From the NCBI RefSeq assembly GCF_024868665.1, contig NC_079891.1:31062598-31126597 (forward strand): a stretch of DNA of 64,000 bases, in the 5' to 3' direction. This document shows, piece by piece, positions 23,306 through 34,200 of this stretch. How positions within the stretch are numbered: position 1 is the first letter of the stretch; each line of letters starts with the position of its first letter. The translations under genes were made by a program, and so were the position numbers. This stretch comes from Triplophysa rosa (lineage: Eukaryota > Chordata > Actinopteri > Cypriniformes > Nemacheilidae). Under the pieces are notes generated by a model that saw only the letters and a program-made list of their open reading frames with translations, did not search any database and was not told the origin of the DNA.

Positions 23306-25645
23306 TGTATTTATGCATTTACAGTATATTCATGATTATAACAGACACTTTTATCCAAAGCGATTTACGGTGCATTCAAGCTATTTTTTAAAGGGGATGG
23401 GCAACGTTGTTTCATGCATTCTGACTTCTTTACAATGTTAAACGTGCTGACATGGTCAACTTGTCAAAAAACGAGTTGTACGTATGACGTAGTATTTCTG
23501 TGCTGGGTACACTTCCCCAGCATACGTATAGGTTTCGTTAAAGTTTTAAAGATCGAGTTCAGTTCGTTTCTACAAGAGCGCCATGTAAATAGCTAATGTT
23601 TTGTCATAGAAATGTTAGCGCCCATTCACATGTCGCATCTAAAAATGCGTGCAAAACGCGGACTGCGTCGCTTTCTCCCTCTTTTCAGAGCACCCGGGAG
23701 TTTCCACTCACGTTTTAAGCGCGCTTGACAAGCGTCAACATTTAAACAACAAACCTGAGTAAACGACCGATTGTAATATCCAGTTATCCGAAAGCTGAAA
23801 ACATATCACATACGTGTTTAATGTCAGTTTGACGTGACAAAAACATTACCAGACCTTCACTAGTTCATGCTAAACTGCGTGGCTTTGACTCAGGTGTGTT
23901 TATTGTTGTGGTTAGCCTATTAAAACAACTATAGGATTTGCAAATAATCCAAATGCATCACTTTTAAACAAATCTCGTTCTTTTATTCTGTTTCTATATT
24001 ATTTTAAGTTGACCTATTTTTAATAAAAATGAAAAAAGTGTGTGCAACTTCTGTAGTTACACAAAAAAAGTTAAAGGGACAGTTCACTCAAAAATGGAAA
24101 CCTTTATGTAATTTCAAACCCAAATGCATGATGATCCTTTATGAAAGACAGGTTGTAATTTAATCTGGTAGTATTTGTATAAAAATATCAGTTGTGTTTA
24201 CTTTCATTACTGATAAACATGAAAAGACAGAGATGGTTTTAGCAATTGTTATGTAATTTGCACTCCAAACGTTTTAAAATGCACATGTGTAGATCAAGAA
24301 AGTCAATTTTTTTGTTTGGGACAAATTCAGTTTTTGGACCTCGGTATTTCCAAAATGCTGCATACGGCCCTGTCTGTAAGTACTCAAGATTTATACTGAA
24401 CACACTTTATACTGAAAATGATTGAAATTGGGATTTTTGGTACACCACGACAAATTAAAGTTAGTTAATAAAGTGGTTAGTACCACTCCCTTTATTGAAG
24501 TGTACCGCTCTCAAGGGCCTTAATCAAACTCAATGTGATGTCTTGTGTTCCCCACAAACCTACAAACCTTCTCTAGTTGTCCCAGAAAACTCACTAGGAG
24601 TCTCTTTGGTTCCAGGTGAAGTGGCTCTGAAACATCTTCAGTATAGCTCCACCCGAGTGAACTGTACGCTCCACAGGTCAGTGGCTTCTGTCTGCTGTTA
24701 AATCTCTCCCAAAACATCTCAAAGTCACACAGTTTACTTGGAAGAAGTGTCTTAACTACCACGCACGGTCTGGAATCTAAAGAGACGTCACTTTGAACTT
24801 CCATTATTACTTCTTTAGGTTAGAACCAGAGCATCAGTTCACCGTAAAATCCATTCCTGCAGTATTCCATGTGCCTTTGACTCTTATTTAGATAGTTCAA
24901 TACATTCCTCCAAAAAAGCAGCAGCAGTCACATCTTTAACGCAAAGTCTTGCGATGCAGCTAAGTCTATTGTTGGGCGTCTGGTTGCCAATGGTAACAAA
25001 GCCATTGAAAAACCAGTTGGAACCCGCCCTACGGCCAAAGCACTTGAAACCAGGTTGGATGGATTATTAGCTCAGTTGTGCATCACAGATATTGCTTGCG
25101 CCGTACCACGTTGGTTTAATAAAGCAGGCGTGAGATGAAATAGTATTTCATTTTATGATTTTTTTTATTATAACACACACCAGGCAAAGACTAAACAGAC
25201 TCCCATGTTCACAAACTGAAATAAAATCTGTACAAAATAATGAATTATTGAGCAAATGTAACCGCAAGCCTCTGTAGTCGGCACTGAGATTAATAAGGGG
25301 TGAGTCAGCAACACCGGGCCCATTACATTTACACCGTTCGCATTTTCAGTCGGATTCTAGGAAATAAAGTTCACAAGCACTTAGACGCCTCACTTTTATT
25401 AACAATCACTTCAATAAAAAACACCAAAGTCTAAGCCCGACCTTACTTAGGCTATACATTTCTCATCAAGCAGCTATTTGTTGCTTTCTTTTTAGATCCA
25501 TAAATATCCTTAATTAGCATCTTCTGTAGAGCCCGTCCACCCCCTGATAGCAGCCGAGTGAACTATCAAACCATCACTTCAACCCTACATTCCATTCTAA
25601 CAATATCATGGTTACAGATTAGTAAGTGCTAAAACACAAAGATGC
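23306..25645. other. Region upstream of the divergent sHSP and ccdc60 genes
   Basis: Includes a SINE/LINE-tail fragment (CACTTTTATCCAAAGCGATT, about 23347) and a family-A scrap near 24070. A candidate ccdc60 first coding exon lies at 24738-24804. Otherwise no coding evidence. Confidence 0.5.
24738..24804 (-). CDS. Candidate first coding exon of ccdc60
   Basis: ATG in a fair context (AATAATGG), then EVQSDVSLDSRPCVVVKTLL and a donor CCAA/GTAAAC. The SRPCVVV...LLP segment faintly resembles the VRPF...VP start of human CCDC60. The exon to which it would splice was not identified. Confidence 0.25.
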
Positions 25646-25652
25646 TATATAA
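25646..25652 (+). promoter_or_regulatory. TATA box of the sHSP gene
   Basis: CTATATAAGAG, 123 bp before the chosen ATG. Transcription would start near 25674, leaving a 5' UTR of about 95 nt and excluding the in-frame ATG at 25664. A second TATATAT at 25711-25717 is a weaker alternative. Confidence 0.6.
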
Positions 25653-25686
25653 GAGAGGCTGAGATGTCCACCAGACACATTCTGCC

Positions 25687-25699
25687 TTCGCAAACTTTC
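25687..25699 (+). promoter_or_regulatory. Heat-shock-element-like site
   Basis: TTCGCAAACTTTC fits TTCnnGAAnnTTC except for one base (AAA for GAA). If the upstream TATA box is used it lies in the 5' UTR; if TATATAT at 25711 is used it lies just upstream. GAACCTTC at 25724-25731 is another GAAnnTTC pair. Confidence 0.25.
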
Positions 25700-25768
25700 C
25701 CAGCACCTCTTATATATCGGCTGGAACCTTCAATAACCTTCTCATCTTCACGTTTCAATTTTCCCACC

Positions 25769-26153
25769 ATGGCGGACGCTATTAAGTTCTCATCTAGGCC
25801 TCAATATTGTCATGATGTCTCTTGGTATCCCCTGAGCTACAGATGGCCCAGCGTAATCTTTAACCAGCACTTTGGCCTGCCTCCATTATTGGACCCTAGA
25901 GACCTGAGTTGGATGGAAGGTATTCTCAGAAGGCTGGGGACGTCTGCTTGGCCCGGGTACTTACGATCACCTGCGCTCGCTCCCTTCAGTCAGGCCGCGG
26001 GACAGACCATCTCTAAGCTGCACAGAGAGATGAGAGGAGGGTTATCAGAAGTGGCTAGCGAGATGTGCAAGTGGAAAATTAGTCTGGACGTCAATCACTT
26101 CGCTCCCTCTGAGATCACGGTGAAAATACAGGACGGATTTTTGGATATTGCAG
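25769..26153 (+). CDS. sHSP exon 1
   Basis: 385 bp, donor TTGCAG/GTATGG. Codes for the N-terminal region and the first half of the alpha-crystallin domain, residues 1-128 plus one base. Confidence 0.9.
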
Positions 26154-28739
26154 GTATGGGTTTTTTCTTGCAGTAGGAGTAGTGTGCGTTAATCAAAGCA
26201 TTAAGCTGTTTTGTTAAGTTCTTCATTTACACAGTATTCAATCATTTTAATACTTTTTTGCTTATTCAAGGCAATACAAATCTTCATAAGAAATCATAAT
26301 AAATAGGTAACACTTTACAGTAAGGTTCAGTTTATAAATATTAGTAATTAGCATTAGAACTAGCAGTGAACAACATGCAGACGCAGAAAAAAAATAAGAG
26401 ACCATTGCAAATTTTCATCTAATCGGCATTTCAGTATTGTTGCCATTACAGTCCAACAGCAATTTGAAAGACTGACAGCATGACAACATGAAAACTGGGA
26501 TAAAAAAATACAAAAAGTACAAATATTACTCTTTTATTGCTTAAAAGTGAATATGAACTTTCCTATGCAATATTTAAAAATACAGAGCATATTTTCTGTT
26601 ATTTTTACCTGTTTCTCTAGTTTTCATTTTCTGCAAAATAAAGGCAAATAGAAACAATATTGTTATTTGAAACATGTACATATACCTATAAATAGAAGAA
26701 AAAAAACTGAAATAATTTTACAAATTGTCTCTTTCCGCAGTATTTTACACCATTTAATAATCTTTGTAATGTTAGTTCATATTAAGTTGTTTTTTGTTTT
26801 TTCATGTTAGTTTATTGTGGATTAACTAATGACACACCTTTAAATACTGAAAATTGATTAATTAATGATGACAAATGCTTTTCATTACCAAATGAAACCT
26901 CGTTGTAAAGTGTTACCAAAAATTACCTTTGTTCTATTACATTATATTAACATTTGACATGTAAAAAATATGCAATAAACTCCAAAATTAGTAATGTGTT
27001 TATGTTTTTGATCCATAGGCAAACACGAGGAGAGACAAGATGAGCATGGGTACATTGCTAGATCTTTCACAAGAAAGTACAAGTAAGTTCATTTAACATG
27101 ACAAATTGCCATGCAACTGTGAACCGATAGAGCATGTTAATAGATATTTATTTGCTTAAGTGTTCCAGTTGGTGTAGATGCTGAAAAGATCCAGACGTTT
27201 GTGTCAGCGGATGGGATTCTTACAGTGGAAGGGCCATTACCCAGCATTCCACACCCTGCTGATGTCATTATCCCAGTGCAGGTATTGATTGGTCGTGATT
27301 TTAATCAAACAGGCTAAACATTTGGCCACAAGATTAAAATTGAGGCACCATAGGAAATAATTTTGGTGTCATGACCTTATAGAGCTTGAAAACCAGGAGG
27401 CATACATTTGACTTGCTTATGGGTTAGTAAATGTGGCAGATGGATTTTCATCATTATAACACATACTGTAGAATACTTTCTGTCCGTCTTGGTAAAATGT
27501 CCTCATTATAGATTTTTTTGTAAAGACAATCCAATGGAAACCTCTGTCTATCCATGGTAAAATATCTAATTGGTTAGCCATTATACAAGAGCAAACTGTC
27601 ACACAAAACTGTGTCTCCGGAATTATATCGGCCAGTGTAAAATGTTGACAGTTTTTGGCTTTCACAAGGAAATCCTGGAGGCTAAAGAAAGCCAAACACT
27701 GGAAAACAAGACAGCTTATAACCCATTATTTCAATTATTGTGTTTTGGGTATTTTTATTGCATATGAGTTGGTCATTCAACTTAATTTCTCTCACTTAAG
27801 AAATGCCAGCCATTGTTTACCCACCGCATGTCTTTTCCCTCTCGTGCCAATTTGTTGAGCCATGCAATTATAACAGGGTGCAAAACAAAATGTTTTTTTT
27901 TATAGCCAAAGGACTTCAGGAATAATCATTGACAAACAATTCTGCAATGCCTAGCAAACGTCAGATGTCCAAGTCAATTTACAATTTAATCACCCTGCAA
28001 TTCCAATTACCAGATTCGTAATTGTTCAAATACCTGACAAAGAGGTTCAACGCAAACACTTACTTTCCCTCAGGGGACGAATGGCCTTTCCTATCAACCC
28101 AGAAAATGAATAATTTCTGCGCATACTGGCCTTGGCATTTTGGGGTCTTGATGTGGCATTTTTAACTTTTTGAAAACGGTTTCATATTTGCCACAGGTTG
28201 AGTTGGAAGCACAAACCACGGAAGAGAAACAAACGGACGGCCATGAGCCTCAAGCTGAGGGTAAACCAGAAACCTTTCAACCCTTGGGTGTACCCGGAGA
28301 GCATCTTGAGGTGGAAGCTCAGGAACGTCCTGGAGGCCAGCAGATCGTATCCGAAATGTCCCGTTCTGATGTAGGCCCGTCCGGAGAACAAGCAGCTCCG
28401 TCCATCACAGAGCCAGCAGTCGACGTTGGTGAACCCGGAGAGGAAGACAAAGACAAAACCGTTCACGAGGCAGACGTGGACACAGATCGAGACAGCGAGG
28501 ACATCTACGCAGAAAAGCCCCAGGCCCCGGAGACTCCAGATACCGTCATCTCAGAGCAAGAAGAGCAGGCAGAGGTCATCTCAATTGGCCAGCCTCAGCA
28601 GTCTGTGGGTGAAGAATATACATACCCTGCTGTGACAGCAGATGAGCAATCAACCTTCGGGCAAACCCAAGAGATCTTCAACCCACAGCAAGTGCTCCAG
28701 AAGGAAATAGCTGTGGAAGAAATGGAAGTCGCCAAATAG
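25769..28739 (+). CDS. Small heat shock protein, HSPB1-like, with long acidic C-terminal tail
   Basis: Four exons: 25769-26153, 27019-27082, 27161-27281, 28197-28739; 1113 coding bases, 370 residues. The start is the ATG in CCCACCATGG downstream of the TATA box. Residues 1-100 form an aromatic N-terminal region (WYPLSYRWPSVIFNQHFGLP, like the WYP...FDQAFGLP of HSPB1). The alpha-crystallin domain spans about 101-175 (WKISLDVNHFAPSEITVK, KHEERQDEHG, SFTRKY). R147 aligns with R120 of alphaB-crystallin. IIPVQ at 186-190 matches the I-x-V/I anchor. The 64-bp second exon has the same length and phase as that of hspb8. Residues 191-370, from the last exon, are Glu/Gln/Pro-rich, acidic and lack any known domain. 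Likely an ATP-independent holdase forming oligomers in the cytosol. It may be one of the fish-specific hspb genes (hspb15 is one possibility), which I cannot confirm. Confidence 0.88.
26306..26917. mobile_element. Inverted-repeat transposon (GGTAACACTTTA ends) with nested family-B repeat
   Basis: Left end GGTAACACTTTACAGTAAGG; the right end is its reverse complement type (TTGTAAAGTGTTACC). A family-B repeat occupies about 26395-26760. The whole lies in intron 1 of the sHSP gene, making up most of that intron. Confidence 0.7.
27019..27082 (+). CDS. sHSP exon 2
   Basis: 64 bp, acceptor GATCCATAG, donor TACAA/GTAAGT. Codes KHEERQDEHGYIARSFTRKY, the conserved centre of the domain with the dimer-interface Arg. 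Confidence 0.92.
27161..27281 (+). CDS. sHSP exon 3
   Basis: 121 bp, acceptor TTTGCTTAAG, donor GTGCAG/GTATTG. Codes VPVGVDAEKIQTFVSADGIL, then TVEGPLPSIPHPADVIIPVQ. The alternative acceptor at TTCCAG would break the frame. Without splicing the frame would stop 13 codons further, giving an ordinary-length sHSP of about 202 residues. Confidence 0.9.
28197..28739 (+). CDS. sHSP exon 4, acidic tail
   Basis: 543 bp ending in TAG, acceptor CATATTTGCCACAG, phase 0. 180 residues starting VELEAQTTEEKQ and ending EIAVEEMEVAK, with many Glu, Gln, Asp and Pro and no hydrophobic core: predicted disordered. The uninterrupted frame, good acceptor and polyadenylation signal 98 bp after the stop argue that it is expressed. 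Confidence 0.8.
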   Translation, partial: VELEAQTTEEKQTDGHEPQAEGKPETFQPLGVPGEHLEVEAQERPGGQQIVSEMSRSDVGPSGEQAAPSITEPAVDVGEPGEEDKDKTVHEADVDTDRDSEDIYAEKPQAPETPDTVISEQEEQAEVISIGQPQQSVGEEYTYPAVTADEQSTFGQTQEIFNPQQVLQKEIAVEEMEVAK

Positions 28740-28836
28740 GATTTTGGCGACAAAAAACCATCCCCTGCTCTTTCCTTAGCCTTTAAATTCCCATCATTGT
28801 TTACCAGTTTACTGTAACATGCATCCTCTTAGCACT

Positions 28837-28842
28837 AATAAA
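28837..28842 (+). terminator. Polyadenylation signal of the sHSP gene
   Basis: AATAAA in CACTAATAAACGCC, about 98 bp downstream of the stop codon. Confidence 0.7.
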
Positions 28843-30149
28843 CGCCTGAGCATGATCTTGTGAAGCTCTTCCTTCAGTTTTAACAATAACACAGGTAATT
28901 CATCACGGAAAGGTCTATCAAATTGACACCCACATATTTGAAGAGAATGTGAGGTTTATAGTAAATGTGATTATTTCACGTCCAGGCAGAAAATATATTG
29001 TGCTATTTGTCTAACTCAAATGATTATAATGGAAGAGACTCTTTAGCGTGGCTATATTCACAATCCATTAACCTCAAAACCTCAAAATTAGATGACGGGA
29101 AACCAGAGCTTTGATCGATTCCATGAGAAAAATCCAATGGGCAAATAGGTCAGTTAATCAGCAGCGGAGAACCGTTTTCTTCAGTATTTTCCCTCCGTAT
29201 CGGCGTCGGGGAGATTGAAAGTGAGCCAAACCGCTCGGAATAATCTCCACATTAATCTGTCACCCAATTACTGAAAGCGCGCAGAGACAACTCCCCTGAA
29301 ATCGCTCTCATAACCAGCTCTCCTAAACATGGCCAATCTGCCTACCAAACACCCCGATGTGATGAGTGATTTATAATCAGGCCCAGACAGTTTTCTTTGC
29401 ATTTTCTTTGTGTTTATTTTATTGAAAAATCTGTGAAATGCCCTAAACTTTGCAAAAAGTTTTAAGCAGAGTTTAATCAAATTCTGTATATTATATTCTG
29501 TCTGTTTTTGACACCTTAGAAAAGAAAATAGAAAACCGACATCCTCCATAATGAATTTCTTAACCATATAGATTTGCAGAGAAAGGCTTACTCTTAAAAT
29601 TTTTATTTAATATAAAAATGCATAGCATTCATTCACAAACAGAAAAAAGGGAACACACAAGTATGAAAAGTACATAACAGCCCTTGAGAAAGAGCTCCAG
29701 CATTCAGGGACATTTTGCAGAGGAGACCTTCAAACAGAAGTCCAACGTGACAAATGTTCAGATGACTCAAATACAGCCGCTTTATGAAACAAGACATTTT
29801 TACTCTGAGTCAAAATGATAGAGAGACAGACCTACTTAAAACGTGACGTAATAAAAAATATGATTTATTTATTAGCATCAGCATAAACCATCTTCTATAG
29901 TAAGTTTTCTCCTATACAGCATCACAACAGAGCAACAGCTTGACGATAATCTTGCTGTGCAAATGAGTTAAAATGAGCTAAACTGTCAATGGGAGATCAC
30001 CTTTATATCTTACTGTACATTCACAGTCGTGTTTGTGTACTTGTGTTTATGTACAAATGCTATTTTGCTTTTTTATATCTAATATCATAAAGTCACTCTT
30101 CAATTTTATATGATTTGTCCTACATGTGACACTGCTGCCCTCTTGTCTC

Positions 30150-30660
30150 CATTTCTGAGTTTAGACGGTTTCAAAGCAACAACATAAACGTTACTGCAAA
30201 TGCACGCTTTTGTGGTCCAAACCTAACTTCCTGTACATATCCACAAAGAAAAGAGTCACCGCTGATTATTTCTGATGACAAGGAAAAGAAATAAAAAGTC
30301 AATTACATTAGCTAGCAGCAAGTTAAAAGTATCTGGTGTCTAGCATTATTTTGGGTTACCAATAGAAGAACCATTACTTGGCTAAACTGAAATGCTACAA
30401 AGTTACAGGACCCATTCAACAAATTGTTTATTTAATAAAATGAACACACAATAAAATTCAACAAATTGTTTATTTAATAAAATGAATATACAATAAAATT
30501 CAACAAATTGTTTATTAAATACAATTATTATACAATGAATTATTATTATGAATATAAATTGATTCAAATATAAATAGTTACATCATTAGCCAGACTGATG
30601 AACAAACACAAACCGGAAGTTAATTTCGGGCCAGGCGCATGCGTCCGATGAAACCCCATC
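30150..30660. repeat. Dispersed repeat, ACTTCCGG family (reverse), with internal tandem array
   Basis: AAACCTAACTTCCTGTACAT near the left and ACCGGAAGTTAATTTCGGGC ... GCATGCGTCCGATGAAACC at the right match the family at 1562/17640/33960 in reverse. Confidence 0.55.
30415..30540. repeat. Three 42-bp tandem units
   Basis: TTCAACAAATTGTTTATTTA begins units at 30415, 30457 and 30499; the third is diverged. Each unit contains AATAAA on both strands. Confidence 0.85.
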
Positions 30661-31047
30661 TTTCTGGACATGCCTTAAAGGGGGGTTAAAAAGGGGTCGT
30701 GTCTAATTAAGAGGCACTTGTAATTAAATCTGAACATCAATTACAGCACTTTTCAGTACAGAAAGCTGGCCTGGTCTTCGTCTTCCTCTCATTTCATTGA
30801 TAGCTCCATCACATGTGTTTATCCTCCTCCATTTGGTAACTAAAGGCTACAGGTATTTGATCCAATCATGTACCACGTAGAGGAACATCAATTTATGGAC
30901 CACGGAGCTAATTTCACAACAAGTTAATGACTTTTGGATTAAGAAAATGCATGAAACTGATCAAACTAGACATTTGCAGCACTTGGAACAAATTCCATGA
31001 GAGCCCCTGCCCGCTCCCTGTCAGTGGTGTGCTTCAGAGAGAGGGAT

Positions 31048-31216
31048 TTAAGCCATGCTGGGTTCCTGAGGTCTTGCCTTGGGTGCTTCTGTGGGTTCTG
31101 CGGGCGTCTCGTTGCTGTAGAGGTAGTACGGAGGGGTCTGCCTGGCTTCAATGATGAGAACCCCTTCCGGAGATAGAGAGGCAAACACAGTGAGAGGGTC
31201 CACGTCAGTTGGTATC
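31048..31216 (-). CDS. hspb8: hspb8 exon 3
   Basis: 169 bp, acceptor CTTATTTCCACAG, stop TAA at 31048-31050. Codes the last beta strands of the domain and a 17-residue Pro/Glu-rich tail. Confidence 0.95.
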
Positions 31217-34200
31217 CTGTGGAAATAAGTTCAGGAGAATGTGCTTAGACGGACCTCGGAAAATAAGTGAAATAATAACATTTGGATGTTACATGCACAT
31301 TTGACTTAGAGAAGTCAGTGTGCATGATAAAGGAATAGTTTACCAAAAAAGGAAGAAAAAAATCACCATTTTCTCACCCTCATGTCATTCCAAACCTGTA
31401 TGCCTTTCTTTCTTCTGCAGAACCCAAAAGAAGATATTTTGAAGAACGTTGGTAACCAAACAACATTTGGCACCCTTTGACTTCCATTTTATCAACACAA
31501 AACCTTATCTCAAAATTTCTTTTCTTGTGTTCCACAGAAGAAAGTCAAAGGTTTTTAATGACAAAATGGGAATGAATGAGTTTTTGTTTTGGGAGAACTA
31601 TCCCTTTAAAGAAATATTTTACATAAGGAATAAAACGTATTTACTCCAAACCTATTAACATTTCTTACTTCTCAGAAAAGGAAAACAAAAACAAAAAGGA
31701 AAAGAATATCGGTAACACTTTAGAATAATGGTCCGTTGTTAACAAGTAACTATGCAGAAAGTAATAGGCAGTACTACATTAACACTTACCTTAATACTAT
31801 TAACTAATATAGAAGCAAGATTAACTAAGCATTAAGTAATAGCTAATTTAGGACAAAGGTAGTTCCTTATTTGGTATTTGATAATTACTAAAGAAAAATG
31901 CCATCATTGACAACTACTTGCGAACTATGACCAATTAATAAAGAAAAAACAATTAATTACTAATCTCAACATTAACGTACATAAAGTGAAAAAATAGGTT
32001 GTTTGTGGATACTAATTTATGTATAAATACAAATACCAAAACATGAATGGATATATTCTACATATAGCCTATCCATAGAGATATATTTCATGTAGTACTG
32101 CCTATTACTTTCTGCATAGTTACTTGTTAACAACGGACCGTTATTCTAAAGTGTTACCAGAATATCTATGCAGAGTTGTGATATGGTTTTCATTGTATGC
32201 CATTACTGTAAGCAGTGGCGCCCCCAAGTGGGGACCAGGGGGGCCACGGTCCCCCCAAAAAAGTCACTGGCACCCCATTGGGCCCCCCAACCAGAATGAG
32301 ATTTTTAAAATATATATATATATATTTTATATTAGAATAATAGTATTCATATTTATTAATTAAAATGTACATTATCGAAGCACTATGTAAAAAAATAACT
32401 TGTATAATGTGTTATGTAGAATACGATCTCAACCCCTCCTCTCTCGTTTAACCTGCGAAACCGCGACTAATATGCGCACGGCAGCCGCAGTACCACGCAC
32501 GTGACGTCATGTTTGCTCCTGTTCAGTCAGCACGCATGAAAGGGGTAGAGGGTTGGAGACGAAACTCACAAACTAGTAAGTAAAACGTGGTTTACTGTAT
32601 GATAAAATTTATTGTATCAAACTCTAATACGGGTTGGCTAACTGAGATTAAGCTAGTCGCTAAGGCATTGGATTTGAATTTTTCTGCTGCTCATACTTGC
32701 ATTTTGATCGATCACTATACATGTTTGGTTAATACATTACTCCATCAGCTGATCTTTAAATTGTTGGATTTGCAGTTTTTGGCATCTATTACTATCATAT
32801 TTTTTTATAGTCAAATATGTAGAACAGTTAGCGAATTAGCATGTATCGATCAAACACTGAAAATATTAGTAAATTAAATTAGAAATTAAATCGTAAGACT
32901 AGTAATAACTTTATATGATCCCAGTAGTATTAATGGCAATGCCAAAACTCTTAACCATTAGATTCAGGCATAATACAAATTTTTAAATGTGCCACCCTAA
33001 AATTTGTACTGGCCCCTTTGTGCCACCCGATAAAAAAAGTCCTGGGGGAGCCACTTACTGTAAGAGAGAAGAAAACTGAGATATTCTAAAAAAACTCATT
33101 TTGTGTTTCACAGAAAAAGGTTTGGATCACCCTGAGGTTGTGTAATTGCTGACAGACTTTTCATTTTGGACAGAAATAACCGTTTAAAACACACATGCAC
33201 ACTAAAAACTACTTCTCCAAAGTGACTATGAAACGAACTGGTGAGTTTGCTTACATCCGAGAGCAATATTAACACAGCATGTTTGGGAACTGCACACATT
33301 ATACCTTTGTATGCTCGGTATGTTTCATTTTTGCTTAATTTTTAACAAACGTCATTTTCTATGTGGCAGCTTGTGGCTAGAAGATAATACTCAAAGCTTT
33401 TCGTGGTTTTCATTTAAATGGTCTGCCTGCCACCACTTGCAATAAGAGAAAGACGGAATGAAAGAGAGGGAGCGTGTAAACCCTGCTCCAGGTGCTGGGC
33501 TCAGAAATAGAGTCTGTTGCCAATTATTACAAATCGCCTCCTGATGTAAAGTTTATCACCAGATATTTCCATCTACACACTACTCTCATCATCCAGCTGG
33601 CAGGCTGTCTGCTGCCAATTTAATGAGAAGAGTTCTCACTCTCTCTGTTTAAATGTGATGCCTTTAAGGCAGGATTACCATAAATTCATATCGACTCTAC
33701 AGAGAAAGGGTGGAACTTGTTGTGGAAATGAATGGATGGTGATATCACACAGAGGCACTCCCTACTGCAATGTCTTCTATTGCAACAGTTTGGGAAGTGG
33801 GTGATGGATTGTTGGATTGTTTAGTTCTTCGAGCGGTGAAAACAGAAGAGAAAACAGTGATAAAATAAGAAGAAGAATTATTTTTTAAATCAAACCTTTT
33901 TTTAAAATCAAACTTTTTAAAAGATCTGCATGAATCTCAATATAAAATATGGTCCTGTATAGAAGGTTTCAGCGGCAACAACAAAAACAAGCGTTTTGTG
34001 GTGCAAACTTAACTTCCGGTAGATCTCCGCAAAGAATCAATAACTGTTGAGTAGTTTTAATTGAATTCAATACAATTGATAATAAACTATAAATGAATAT
34101 TAAATTAAATATAAAATAACCAAATACAGAGCGGAAGATAAACTCGGACCAGATGCATCTGATGGAACCGTCTATAGTGAGGCTAGTCCATATAAATTGC

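Larger units (their letters stand above)
28843..31047. other. Space between the two convergent sHSP genes, including the hspb8 3' UTR
   Basis: No coding signal. The hspb8 3' UTR must start at 31047 and run left; possible AATAAA signals on the minus strand lie around 30424-30515. Repeats at 30150-30660 cover part of it. Confidence 0.5.

Noticed and set aside
25664..25768. In-frame upstream ATG (MSTRHILPS) as start of the sHSP
   Set aside because: It lies only about 12 bp after the TATA box, so upstream of the expected transcription start; the ATG at 25769 has a better context and fits sHSP N-termini.
28182..28635. Other ORFs overlapping sHSP exon 4 on either strand
   Set aside because: Only the frame continuing from exon 3 has splice and phase support.
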